Origin: Agrococcus baldri
Lineage (GTDB): Bacteria; Actinomycetota; Actinomycetes; Actinomycetales; Microbacteriaceae
Direction: 5' to 3'
Assembly (NCBI GenBank): GCA_007988785.1
Contig: BJUU01000030.1
Coordinates: forward strand, 1 to 35,743
Length of the DNA: 35,743 bases
Below the pieces are notes generated by a model. That model did not search any database and had not been told where the DNA came from. It worked only from the letters and a program-made list of their open reading frames with translations. Below are positions 1 to 7,900 of the stretch, piece after piece (within the stretch, counting starts at the first letter, position 1; the number at the start of each line of letters is the position of its first letter). The position numbers were made by a program, and so were the translations under genes.

Positions 1-866
1 GAGCCGATGAACTGGCTCGTCGCGCCGGCCGCGAAGTCGTCGGCGGGCGAGCCGCTCGAGACGTTCGCCCAGCCGTCCTGCACGGCGTCCTGCGCGAACT
101 GCACGGCCTCGACGGTGCCGTCGCTCGTGACCGCGCTCGCGTCCCACTCGTCCGACCAGCCGCCGCCGTAGCCCCAGACGAGGTTGTTCATCATCCAGGC
201 CGGGTAGTCCTCGGCGGGCGGGAAGCTGAAGGCGGTCTCGGTCACGCCGGCGTCGATGAGCGCCTGCGAGTTCTCGCGCACCTCGTCCCACGTGGTGGGC
301 GCCTCGGTGAGGCCGGCCTCGGCGTAGTGGTCCTGGTTGTAGTAGTAGATGGTCGTCGAGCGCGCGTAGGGCACGGCGTAGTGCGCGCCCTCGTAGAGGT
401 AGTCGTCGAAGAGCGTGCTGTTGTAGGTCGAGGTGTCGCCCTCGGCAGCGGCGAAGACGTCGTCGAGCGCGAGCAGCGAGTCGTTGACGTAGTTGGTGAA
501 CCAGGTGGCGTCGGACATCACGACGAGGTCGCCGACGTCGCCGGAGGTCTGCGCGGTCTGGAAGCGCTGCGAGACCTCCTCGTAGTTCGCGCCGGCCGTG
601 ACGATCTCGACCTCGATGCCGGTCTCCTCGGTGAAGGCGTCGACGAGCTGCTGCTCGATCTCCTGCGAGCCGCCCGGGTGGTTCGTCCAGAAGCTGATCG
701 AGTCGGCCGGCGTGATCGAGGCCCAGTCGGTCGCCGCGGCCTCGTCGGCCGAGTCGGTGGCGCCGACGGCCGGGCCGCAGGCGGTGAGTCCGAGGGCCGC
801 GACGCCGAGCACGGCCACCGCGGTGGTGGCGCGCCTGGCGCGCGTCGAGCGGATGCTGTGGGTCAT
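1..866 (-). CDS. ABC transporter extracellular solute-binding lipoprotein (UgpB/sugar type), 3' end outside the window
   Basis: Family 1 binding protein that should capture a sugar or glycerophosphodiester at the outer face of the membrane and deliver it to the two permeases encoded just upstream. The first 288 residues are present; the gene continues past the left edge. A lipoprotein signal is clear: a basic N-terminus, a hydrophobic stretch, and lipobox LTAC with Cys30. The mature part has the usual segments, including FWTNHPGG, QRFQTAQTSGDVGDLVV, VPYARSTTIYYYNQDHYAEAGL-like text (split here at Y and N in reading) and TTWDEV, which resemble UgpB-like proteins. The ATG start has a strong AAGGAG site 6 nt upstream. 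It is the last visible gene of the operon, 39 bp after the second permease. Substrate cannot be fixed from sequence; glycerol-3-phosphate-type or oligosaccharide are both possible. Confidence 0.9.
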   Translation of the reverse strand, partial: MTHSIRSTRARRATTAVAVLGVAALGLTACGPAVGATDSADEAAATDWASITPADSISFWTNHPGGSQEIEQQLVDAFTEETGIEVEIVTAGANYEEVSQRFQTAQTSGDVGDLVVMSDATWFTNYVNDSLLALDDVFAAAEGDTSTYNSTLFDDYLYEGAHYAVPYARSTTIYYYNQDHYAEAGLTEAPTTWDEVRENSQALIDAGVTETAFSFPPAEDYPAWMMNNLVWGYGGGWSDEWDASAVTSDGTVEAVQFAQDAVQDGWANVSSGSPADDFAAGATSQFIG

Positions 867-905
867 GGTTGCTCCTTGGTGGGGTGGGGTGGGTGGTCGG
901 GTGGC
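867..905. other. G-run intergenic segment with a G-quadruplex pattern
   Basis: The 39-bp gap between the second permease and the binding-protein gene carries four G runs on the plus strand (881-884, 886-889, 891-893, 899-901) with loops of 1, 1 and 5 bases, which fits the G3+N1-7 pattern. The G-rich strand is the template strand for this operon, so the transcript is C-rich here. The ribosome binding site of the downstream gene lies immediately beside it. Confidence 0.45.
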
Positions 906-1775
906 TTACTTGACGGCGCCCTGGGTGAGGCCGCTGACGATGAATCGCTGGAGCGCGGCGAACACGATGAGCACGGGCAGGATGACGAGCACGGCGCCGG
1001 CCATCAGGTAGCCGTAGCTGCCGGTCTGGCCCTCGATCGACTGCAGCAGGTTGAGGCCCACCGGCAGGGTCATGGTGTCGACGGAGTCGGTGATGATGAG
1101 CGGCCACATGAAGTTGTTCCACTCGCCGACGATCGTGACGAGCGCGACGGTCGCGATCGTGGGCGCGGAGACGGGCGCGACGATGCGCCAGAGCCGCTTG
1201 AGATGGCCGGCGCCGTCGAGCTTCGCGGCCTCGAGCAGGTCTTTCGGCAGCGTCTTGAACTGCTGGCGCAGCAGGAAGGTGCCGAAGGCGGTGCCGAGCC
1301 CGGGCAGGAAGATGCCCCACAGCGTGTTGCGACCGCCGAGCGCCGAGATGGTCATGTAGTTCGGCAGCAGCGCCGCCTCGGGCGGCACCATGAGCGCGAC
1401 GAGGATGGCGATGAAGACGACGTTCTTGAAGCGGAAGTCGATGAACACGAGCGCGTAGGCCGTGGTGATGGCGAGCACGACCTTGATGGCGGCGCCGACG
1501 ATGGTGACGATCAGGCTGTTGCGCAGCACCGTCAGCAGCGGCACGACGTCGGCGACGTGGCCGTAGTTGTCGAGGGTGGGCTCCTGCGGCCACAGCGTGG
1601 GCTGCATGGTGATGATCTCGGGCGCGGGCTTGAACGACGCGATCACCATCCACGCGAGCGGCAGCACGATGACGGCCATGGCGATGAGGATGGGCAGGTA
1701 GCCGCCGAGCACCGTCGCGGCGAGGTTGCGGCGCGAGAAGGCCTGCCGCCACTGGGAGACGTGGATCGAGCTCAT
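906..1775 (-). CDS. ABC transporter permease, second subunit (UgpE/MalG-like)
   Basis: Inner-membrane permease of a binding-protein-dependent importer, 289 residues, the usual length for MalG/UgpE proteins. About six hydrophobic helices are visible, starting with LGGYLPILIAMAVIVLPLAW. The cytoplasmic EAA loop that docks the ATPase is seen as EAAKLDGAGHLKRLW followed by the Pro-rich APVSAPT stretch. Its ATG overlaps the stop of the first permease as ATGA (4 nt), so the two are translationally coupled. The partner ATPase is not in the window; in actinobacteria a shared ATPase (MsiK/UgpC type) encoded elsewhere often serves such systems, which is inference here. Confidence 0.92.
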   Translation of the reverse strand: MSSIHVSQWRQAFSRRNLAATVLGGYLPILIAMAVIVLPLAWMVIASFKPAPEIITMQPTLWPQEPTLDNYGHVADVVPLLTVLRNSLIVTIVGAAIKVVLAITTAYALVFIDFRFKNVVFIAILVALMVPPEAALLPNYMTISALGGRNTLWGIFLPGLGTAFGTFLLRQQFKTLPKDLLEAAKLDGAGHLKRLWRIVAPVSAPTIATVALVTIVGEWNNFMWPLIITDSVDTMTLPVGLNLLQSIEGQTGSYGYLMAGAVLVILPVLIVFAALQRFIVSGLTQGAVK

Positions 1776-2704
1776 GCGTAGTGCACCCGCTTCTCGACGA
1801 ACCGCATCTGGAAGGCGGTGATGGCGAACAGCACGACGAAGAGCACGACCGAGATCGCGGCGGCGTAGCCGGCGTTCTGGTAGGGCCCGAAGCCCTGCAG
1901 GTAGAGCTCGAAGACGATGGTGTTCGTGCCGTTGCCCGAGGGCGTCATGATCTTGAGGATGTCGAAGGCCTGCATCGAGCTGAGGATGGTCGTGACCGTG
2001 AGGAAGAACACGGTGGGCGACAGCAGCGGCAGGGTGAGCTTGAAGAAGCGGGTGAGGGCGCCGGCGCGGTCGATGCGCGCGGCCTCGATGAGGTCGCTCG
2101 GAATCGACTGCAGGCCGGCGAGGAAGACGACCGCGCAGAAGCCGAGGTTCTTCCAGACGTAGACGATCATCACCATCACGAGGGCGAGGTCGCCGTCGAG
2201 GTACCACTCGGGCGAGCGGGCGCCGACGGCGCGCAGCACGTGGCCGAGCAGGCCCAGCTGCGGGTCGAAGATGAAGTTCCACACCATGCCGACGCCGACG
2301 CCGGAGAGCACGTAGGGCGAGAAGATCGCGGTGCGGCCGGCGGTGATGCCGGGGATGCGGTGGTTGAGCGCGAGCGCCACGAGCAGCCCGAGCACCATCG
2401 AGGCGAGCACGGTGACGACGGTGAAGGTGATCGTCACGCGCCACATCTCGGCGCCCTGCGGCGAGGTGAACAGCCGCACGTAGTTGTCGATGCCGGCGCT
2501 CGTGGCGGTGGTCGAGCCCATGCGCCAGTTGAGCGTCGAGTAGTACATGTTGCTCAGCAGCGGGTAGTAGATGAAGGCCGCGATGAGCAGCACGTTCGGC
2601 CCCGCGAAGGCGAAGAAGACGAGCGCGTCACGGCGCCGCTGACGTCGACGATGCGGGGACGGGACGGGCACCCGCTGAGGCTCCCCGACCGGCCTGAACC
2701 GCAA
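1772..2704 (-). CDS. ABC transporter permease, first subunit (UgpA/MalF-like)
   Basis: Partner permease of the importer, up to 310 residues. After a basic, Pro-rich N-terminus come hydrophobic helices (FFAFAGPNVLLIAAFIYYP is the first), and an EAA loop EAARIDRAGALTRFFKLTLP. The FIYYPLLSNMYYSTLNW segment is typical of UgpA-like permeases. It is the first gene of the visible operon (permease, permease, binding protein). The longest frame begins with TTG at 2704, without a convincing ribosome binding site; an in-frame GTG ten codons downstream is an alternative. Upstream lies the decayed region 2782-3779, so the original promoter may have been altered by that rearrangement. Confidence 0.88.
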   Translation of the reverse strand: MRFRPVGEPQRVPVPSPHRRRQRRRDALVFFAFAGPNVLLIAAFIYYPLLSNMYYSTLNWRMGSTTATSAGIDNYVRLFTSPQGAEMWRVTITFTVVTVLASMVLGLLVALALNHRIPGITAGRTAIFSPYVLSGVGVGMVWNFIFDPQLGLLGHVLRAVGARSPEWYLDGDLALVMVMIVYVWKNLGFCAVVFLAGLQSIPSDLIEAARIDRAGALTRFFKLTLPLLSPTVFFLTVTTILSSMQAFDILKIMTPSGNGTNTIVFELYLQGFGPYQNAGYAAAISVVLFVVLFAITAFQMRFVEKRVHYA

Positions 2705-2781
2705 CTGTCTCGCGGTCGACCTGCCGGGGTGCTTCAGGTGAACTGGGGGTGCCGCGGCCGCGCCGGGCGTGCGGCGTCACC

Positions 2782-3340
2782 TCATGCGGGTTCGGTGACG
2801 GATGCGTCGGTGCAGAGCACGCCCGTGTTGCCATCCGGGTCGGCGACGAGCGTCAGCCAGGGCGCCTTGCTCTCATCGACGACCGTGCCGCCGGCGGCGA
2901 CCGCGGCGGCGATGCGGCCCTCGCGCACCTCCGGCGCGACGTAGACCTCGAGGTGGAACCGCTGCGTGGCCTCGCTGCTGGGTCGGCGTCCCCGAACCAC
3001 AGGTTCGGCACGCAACCCGACGCATCCCGGATCTCGTCGCTGGGCGAGCCGTGCCCTGCGAGGAGGGGTCGCCGGTGAGCAGTGCCGCCCAGGCCGGCGC
3101 GATGATCGCCGAGCGCGCGATGTCGAGGCCGAGCTCGATGACGGCGGCGGCGGCGGGGTCGGCGGCGAGGCCCTGCTCGGCGGCGATCTCGCTGCTGCGG
3201 CGGGCGACATCGAGGTCGAGCTGGGTGACCCACTCCACGACGTGCTCGGTGCCATGGCCGTCGCGGTAGACGGCGTCGGCGCTGACGAGCTTGAGGTCGA
3301 CGTGCCCGGCACCGAGGACCGCGGTCGGGTGGTGACCAGC
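2782..3340 (-). pseudogene. Pterin-dehydratase-like/VOC fusion protein, 5'-truncated and frameshifted
   Basis: Three different minus-strand frames must be joined to recover one familiar actinobacterial protein: an N-terminal pterin carbinolamine dehydratase-like part followed by a glyoxalase/VOC half. The first piece starts abruptly at AGHHPTAVLGAGHVDLKLVS and runs to LLTGDPSSQG; the second contains GSPSDEIRDASGCVPNLWFG; the third starts near EATQRFHLEVYVAPEV and ends TDASVTEPA. Frame changes fall near 3050-3062 and 2975-2980. Roughly the first 50 residues expected before the HHP motif are missing, and the sequence there switches directly into another broken gene on the other strand. It is therefore a dead gene unless the frame changes are sequencing errors, and even then the start is absent. 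Confidence 0.8.
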
Positions 3341-3342
3341 CG

Positions 3343-3779
3343 CAGACCTCCTACGACTACACCCGCGCGTACTGGGACCAGATCGCCGTGACGATCGCCG
3401 GCCGCCGCGTCTTCGACCTGACGGACGGCTGGGACGACCAGCCGCCGCGGTCGACCACGTGGTCGTCGTGACCCATCGCGGCCGACCGGAGGGTTGGGAG
3501 CCCGACGCGACGTTCCGCTTCGTCGACGGCATCGAAGCCGCGGTCGCGGCGGCGCAGCGGCTCGCGGGCGACCGGATCGTCGAGGTCGCCGCCGGCGATG
3601 TCGGCGGCCGAGCGCTCGCCGCCGGCCTGGTGGACGAGGTGCGGATGGACGTGGCGCGCGTCGACTTCGGGTCCGGCCGACGCTTCTTCGGCTCGGTCGA
3701 CGCGCAGCACCTGCTCGAGGATCCCGAGCTGCTGCAAGGAGAACGGGTGCTGCACCTGCGCTACCGCGTGCGGCGCTGA
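3343..3779 (+). pseudogene. Dihydrofolate reductase/RibD C-terminal family protein, 5'-truncated and frameshifted
   Basis: The plus strand holds the C-terminal two thirds of a DHFR-family (RibD_C) reductase. Piece one reads QTSYDYTRAYWDQIAVTIAG and continues to TDGWDDQPP, with the typical GRRVFDLTDGW segment. Piece two, one frame over, reads VDHVVVVTHRGRPEGW, then VDGIEAAVAAAQ, VEVAAGDVGGRALAAGLVDEV and FGSGRRFFGSVDAQHL, ending LHLRYRVRR. The shift lies near 3443-3452. No start codon or N-terminal strand is present; the reading begins at the junction with the opposite-strand VOC pseudogene. Family members act as NADPH-dependent reductases, but this copy cannot make an intact protein. Confidence 0.82.
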
Positions 3780-3849
3780 TCGACTTGATCTCGAGCGTGC
3801 TCGACAACGCAACGGCCGCGATAGCCGGCGGCGCCGCACGCGGGCGTCC

Positions 3850-3870
3850 GCCCGCCGCGGGAGGGCGGGC
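3850..3870. terminator. Hairpin downstream of the reductase pseudogene
   Basis: GCCCGCC at 3850-3856 pairs with GGCGGGC at 3864-3870 around a 7-nt loop. There is no clear T run. It lies 70 bp after the pseudogene stop and just before the accessory island, so it may be the old terminator of the reductase gene. Confidence 0.4.
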
Positions 3871-3892
3871 TGGGCGTGCAAGACGCTCACGT

Positions 3893-3898
3893 TAAGTT
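3893..3898 (+). promoter_or_regulatory. -10 box of the 209-residue membrane protein (leaderless layout)
   Basis: TAAGTT lies 6 nt before the ATG at 3905, so transcription should begin at or next to the start codon. No Shine-Dalgarno sequence and no clear -35 hexamer are visible. The same spacing recurs at several other genes in the window. Confidence 0.4.
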
Positions 3899-3904
3899 CG
3901 AAGC

Positions 3905-4534
3905 ATGACGACAATCTCGCCGGTGGAGCGACTCGAATCAACGGCCGTGTGGATTCGAGGGTTCGCGGTTGGATGGGCAGTTCTGGCGTTGTGTACGTAT
4001 CTGTCGGGTGCCACGGTCGGTGTCACGGACATCCCGTTGCATGAAACTCGACCGATCTGGGTCAGCGCCAGCGCTCTCGGTCTCTTCTTTCTTGTTCTTC
4101 TTGCATGGCCATTCCGCCCGGATGTTAGAAGCAGACTGCCGCGAATCCTTTCAGTGCTGCGTTGGCAGGTCGCGACCGGCGTGCTTATAGCGTTCTCGCT
4201 AGGTGCGACCGTACGCGTCGAACTCAAGATGTCTGTCTGGCTAATCGGTACATATCTAGCCGTTCACGCGATCTTCTTCATGTTGCTCGCGCTCGTCGAC
4301 CTGGCGCTTCGCCGGCTATACCACGAGAACGACGCCAGACGGGAGTACGAGCGTCACGTTAAGCTGATGCAAGAGATCGCCACTTTGACGGCATTGATTC
4401 GTGAACGAGGAGACGCGGAGCAGGTCAAACAAGGTCAGTCGCACAACAGTCGAAAGAAACGTCCGATACACACAGTGTGTCGCACGGTACTTCACCTGAG
4501 AGTCCGTAGACAGGGGCAGGGGTTGGCGGGGTGA
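3905..4534 (+). CDS. Hypothetical membrane protein with four helices and a charged C-terminal helix
   Basis: No family is recognised. The 209-residue product has four likely membrane helices at about 20-39, 51-69, 87-104 and 111-133. A strongly charged, probably coiled helix follows from about 139 to 173 (ENDARREYERHVKLMQEIAT is its core), then a basic tail rich in Arg and Lys. Base composition is visibly less GC-rich than the housekeeping genes on either side and codon use is less biased, which suggests recent acquisition. It stands between the decayed junction at 3340 and the giant ATPase, in the same orientation, separated from the latter by about 200 bp with a hairpin. It may be a cargo gene of the island; a link to the ATPase is only positional. 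Confidence 0.65.
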   Translation: MTTISPVERLESTAVWIRGFAVGWAVLALCTYLSGATVGVTDIPLHETRPIWVSASALGLFFLVLLAWPFRPDVRSRLPRILSVLRWQVATGVLIAFSLGATVRVELKMSVWLIGTYLAVHAIFFMLLALVDLALRRLYHENDARREYERHVKLMQEIATLTALIRERGDAEQVKQGQSHNSRKKRPIHTVCRTVLHLRVRRQGQGLAG

Positions 4535-4544
4535 CTGGGAATCA

Positions 4545-4570
4545 AGCCGCTGCTCGAGCCGGCAGCGGCT
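4545..4570 (+). terminator. Hairpin after the membrane protein gene
   Basis: AGCCGCTGC (4545-4553) pairs perfectly with GCAGCGGCT (4562-4570) around an 8-nt loop, 11 bp after the stop. There is no T tract. The rest of 4571-4733 shows no gene; it is presumed promoter and spacer for the downstream genes. Confidence 0.5.
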
Positions 4571-4733
4571 GATCCGACGTCCGGGACGGCGCCGCGTCGG
4601 AGTTGATCCGAGCGGCGGAGCCGTCCGATAGGCAAGCGAACCAGCGACCAACACCCCAGTTGCACTCCAACTATTATCTCGGCGGCGCAAGTCTTCGCGG
4701 CATGGCTGGCGACCTCTTAACGTCGCCAGGCGA

Positions 4734-4739
4734 TATCCT
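4734..4739 (+). promoter_or_regulatory. Putative -10 box for the leader ORF and STAND ATPase
   Basis: TATCCT lies 6 nt before the ATG at 4746. The spacing equals that of the other leaderless starts here. A -35 element is not evident. Confidence 0.35.
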
Positions 4740-4745
4740 TGCCAC

Positions 4746-4904
4746 ATGGCCGAGCTCGGCGCGAAGAGACGAAGTTGCGCGACGCTCGCGTGTCACAAAT
4801 GGAGAGACGCACCCGCGCGAAGCGAGGCCAGCCATCCGCCCCTGCGCATAGCAATGGTCACCGGCCATTGGTGCCAACGCGCTCTGTTCAGGGAGGAGAG
4901 GTGA
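4746..4904 (+). CDS. Possible 52-residue leader peptide coupled to the STAND ATPase
   Basis: A short frame begins at an ATG placed for leaderless translation behind TATCCT and ends with TGA at 4902-4904. That stop overlaps the proposed GTG start of the giant ATPase (GTG 4901-4903) as GTGA. Its last codons contain the GGAGGAG ribosome binding site of the ATPase, so its translation would bring ribosomes to that start. The product starts MAELGAKRRSCATLACHKWR, is basic, and contains three cysteines; it matches no family I know. A 53-codon open frame can arise by chance in GC-rich DNA, so this is a proposal only. Confidence 0.35.
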   Translation: MAELGAKRRSCATLACHKWRDAPARSEASHPPLRIAMVTGHWCQRALFREER

Positions 4905-7900
4905 GCCCGCCCCGCCCTGGAGGCGAAGCGGACAAAGTCGGCAATCGGTTCGAGCTCGCATGGGCGGCCTGGCACTTATTGCAGCTCGATGCGACCGCTG
5001 GCACTTCGATACGGTTCGAGGATCCCGACCCGAATCTGTCGATTGGTTCAGAGTTGACGATCGTTCGACCGGACGGACAGGAGGTCCAGCAACTCAAACT
5101 GCGTTCGCCGTCAGGGACGAGTTGGCGGGTCCGGAGCCTGCAGCGAGCAGGCGTACTGCGCGCGATGCTGCACCACGCTTCGCACGGCAGAATTTTTGTC
5201 TTTGTCTCTCAGACTCCGGCGGCCAGCTTGAAGGTGCTTGCTGAGCGTGCGCGCCAAGCCGAGAATCTGCGAGAGTTCATCGATCACCTGCAGAGCGACG
5301 AATCGCTATCGCAGTTCGATGAGCTTTCCGCCCCTGACATTTGGGGCGGACCTGAGCGGGCGTGGAAAACGCTCCGGCATCTCCGTTTCCAGGTCGTGGA
5401 TGAGCACATCGTTCGAATGTCCAGTGTGCGCATTGCGGAGGTGACGTTTCAAGGCGCCAGCGGGCAGGCGATCGTCGACAGCCTGGTGGGAATCGTTCTT
5501 CGCAGTCTCGGGCGGGTCTTCACCTCGGCCGTCTTGCTCGAAGAGCTCGAGGCCCATGGCATCCGTTCGGTCGACTCGAGCGAACGATCTGGAAGTAAGG
5601 AGCTGGTGGCCGCAGCGACCCACCGTTGGCTGCGGACCGTGCAAAGGTCGATGGTTCTTCCGACAATCGCCCGCACCGAGACCACCGACGTGCTCGGAGC
5701 GTTGCGGGAGCACCCGCTCGTCGTGCTCCACGGGCCAGCAGGCTCGGGCAAGAGCGGCATTCTTGCCGAAGTTGTGGAGGAGCTCCGTCGCACATACCCC
5801 GTCCTCGCCTTCCGCCTCGATCGGGTCACGTCAGCGTCGTCACCTCACGCCATAGGCGCGTCCATCGGCCTAAAGAGATCTCCCGTCATCGAACTCGAAC
5901 GCGCAGCCGAGGGAGGACGGGCCATCCTCGTGATCGATCAGGTTGACGCCGTCAGCATGGTTTCAGGGCGCGTGCCGGAGTCCGTCGACGCCGTTTGGGA
6001 CCTGATTGAAGACGCCCTGTCCAGTGCGAACGTCAAGGTTGTCGTGGCCTGCAGATCGTTCGATCTCCAGAACGATCCGCGGCTCCGAGGGCTACTCGAA
6101 CCAACCGCTCTCGCGCAACCGTCTTTGACGATAGAAGCGGGTCCGCTCTCACCTGGAACGGTTGCCGGGGCACTGGGTGCGATGCAACTCGACGTCAGTT
6201 CACTCTCCGACGCTCAGACAGAGCTTCTCAGTTCACCCCTGCATCTCTCTCTGCTGAAAGGCTCCGGCCCGAGCAACCTCGCCGATCTGGCGGTATCGAG
6301 ACTCGGGCTCTTCGATGCTTTCTGGCGAGCGAAGCAGTTGACGGCGCGCGAACGAATGCCCACGGTTCGATTCGCACAAGCACTCGGCATCGTGGCGGAG
6401 CGCATCAGCGAGCGTAAGTCACTGTCAGTTCCGTTCGATCTGCTGGACGTAGAGGGCTTGGCTGCCGACGTCGAGGTGCTCATCTCGGAGAACGTGCTCG
6501 ATCGCCAAGGCCGCCAGGTAACGTTCTTCCACGAGTCCTTCTTCGACTACGTGTTTGCCAAGGCCTGGATGGCGCGCGATGAGTCGTTGATGGGCTTCCT
6601 CCGCAGTGACGAGCAAGACCTCTTCCGCCGCGCTCAAGTCCGGCAAATCCTTCTGCACCTTGCTCAAGCAGATCCCCGCCGACTCCGGATCGAAGCCCAG
6701 TCTGCGCTGCTTGCTCCGGACGCCCGGTTCCACATCCGAATCGCAGTGATCGGAGCTGTCTCGCAGCATCCTGCACCTGCTCCCCCGGACCTGGCTATGT
6801 TGCTGAACGTGGCCGAGGCTCGTCCAGAACTAGCCGACCGAATTTGGAGCGCGCTCGCCCAACCCAAGTGGATCGAGCTCCTAATAAGGGCTGGGCAGCT
6901 CGCTCGCTGGTTCGACTCTTCTGACAGCGCTGCGGCGCTGAGAGCCGTTGAGGTATCGCGAGGCGCGAACCTCGAGCAACTGAACGAGATCGCGTCGCTA
7001 CTCGATCAACGATTCGATCGCGCCGACAGCCCGACATGGATTCGGGCGGTCGCTCACACGGCTTTGTATGAGGGCTCTCGCGAGATGTTCCAACTTCTCT
7101 TGAGAGGCGTACGTCGGGGTGACTTCGGGCCGCAGGCATCGGTCTTGTGGTTGTTCGCACGTGACCTCAGCGAGGCAGATCCGGGCTGGGCAATTGACCT
7201 ACTCGAGGCCCATTTCGTCCAGCGTTCGGACTCGCTCGCGCTCGACGAGTCTGGGCAGGTCGCGTCGCTTGCCGTGCGCGACCACTACGCTCCCGAGTTG
7301 ATCGAGGCGACGGCCGCAGCTCTCCCCTTGCGCTTCGCGAAGGTAATGGTGCCCTTCGCGCTGGACGTCATGGCGGTGACGCGGAACACTGGCACCGACC
7401 GTCCCCCTCGTGCCCATGCCCACTTCGATCCAGGCCTTCAGCCGGACGAGCATAGAGAGCAAATCGACGACGCGCTGTTCTACGCGCTTGGCGTTAGCCT
7501 CAACGAGGCCGCGCGGACAGAACCTGATGCGATCGAGCGCGAGCTGCGGTCATTGTCCGAGTCGCCTTTCGGAGGAGCTCAGTTCCTTCTCTTCGGAGCG
7601 CTCGCCGCGGCCGGAGCACGCTTCGCTCGGTGGGCCATCGACATCCTAGTCTCCGAGACCAACTTCGCGCACGGCTACCGAAACGATCCGACCAGCGCAA
7701 CGCGAGAGCTGCTGGCCGCGATCAGCTCCCACGCGACTGCCGACGAGCATCTTCGGCTCGAGCTACGGATGATCAGCACTCGACCGCGCTACGAGAGTCG
7801 ACGCGGATCCGGGTACACCGCCTTCACATTGCTCTCAAGTCTGGATGAGAGTCGCCTCTCCCCTTACGGACGGCAGAAGTTGGAGCAGTTCCGCCGTAAG

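Noticed and set aside
327-1781. A 484-codon plus-strand frame opposite the ABC transporter genes
   Set aside because: Asp/Gly/Arg/Val-rich antisense translation with no domain; the minus strand gives clean permease and binding-protein sequences.
4162-4362. Overlapping small frames inside the 209-residue membrane protein gene
   Set aside because: They lack start signals, and the main frame alone has hydrophobic helix periodicity.
4739-4900. TTG at 4739 as start of the STAND protein
   Set aside because: The added 54 residues are Arg-rich and motif-free, there is no ribosome site, and GTG 4901 has GGAGGAG and gives the family-like N-terminus.
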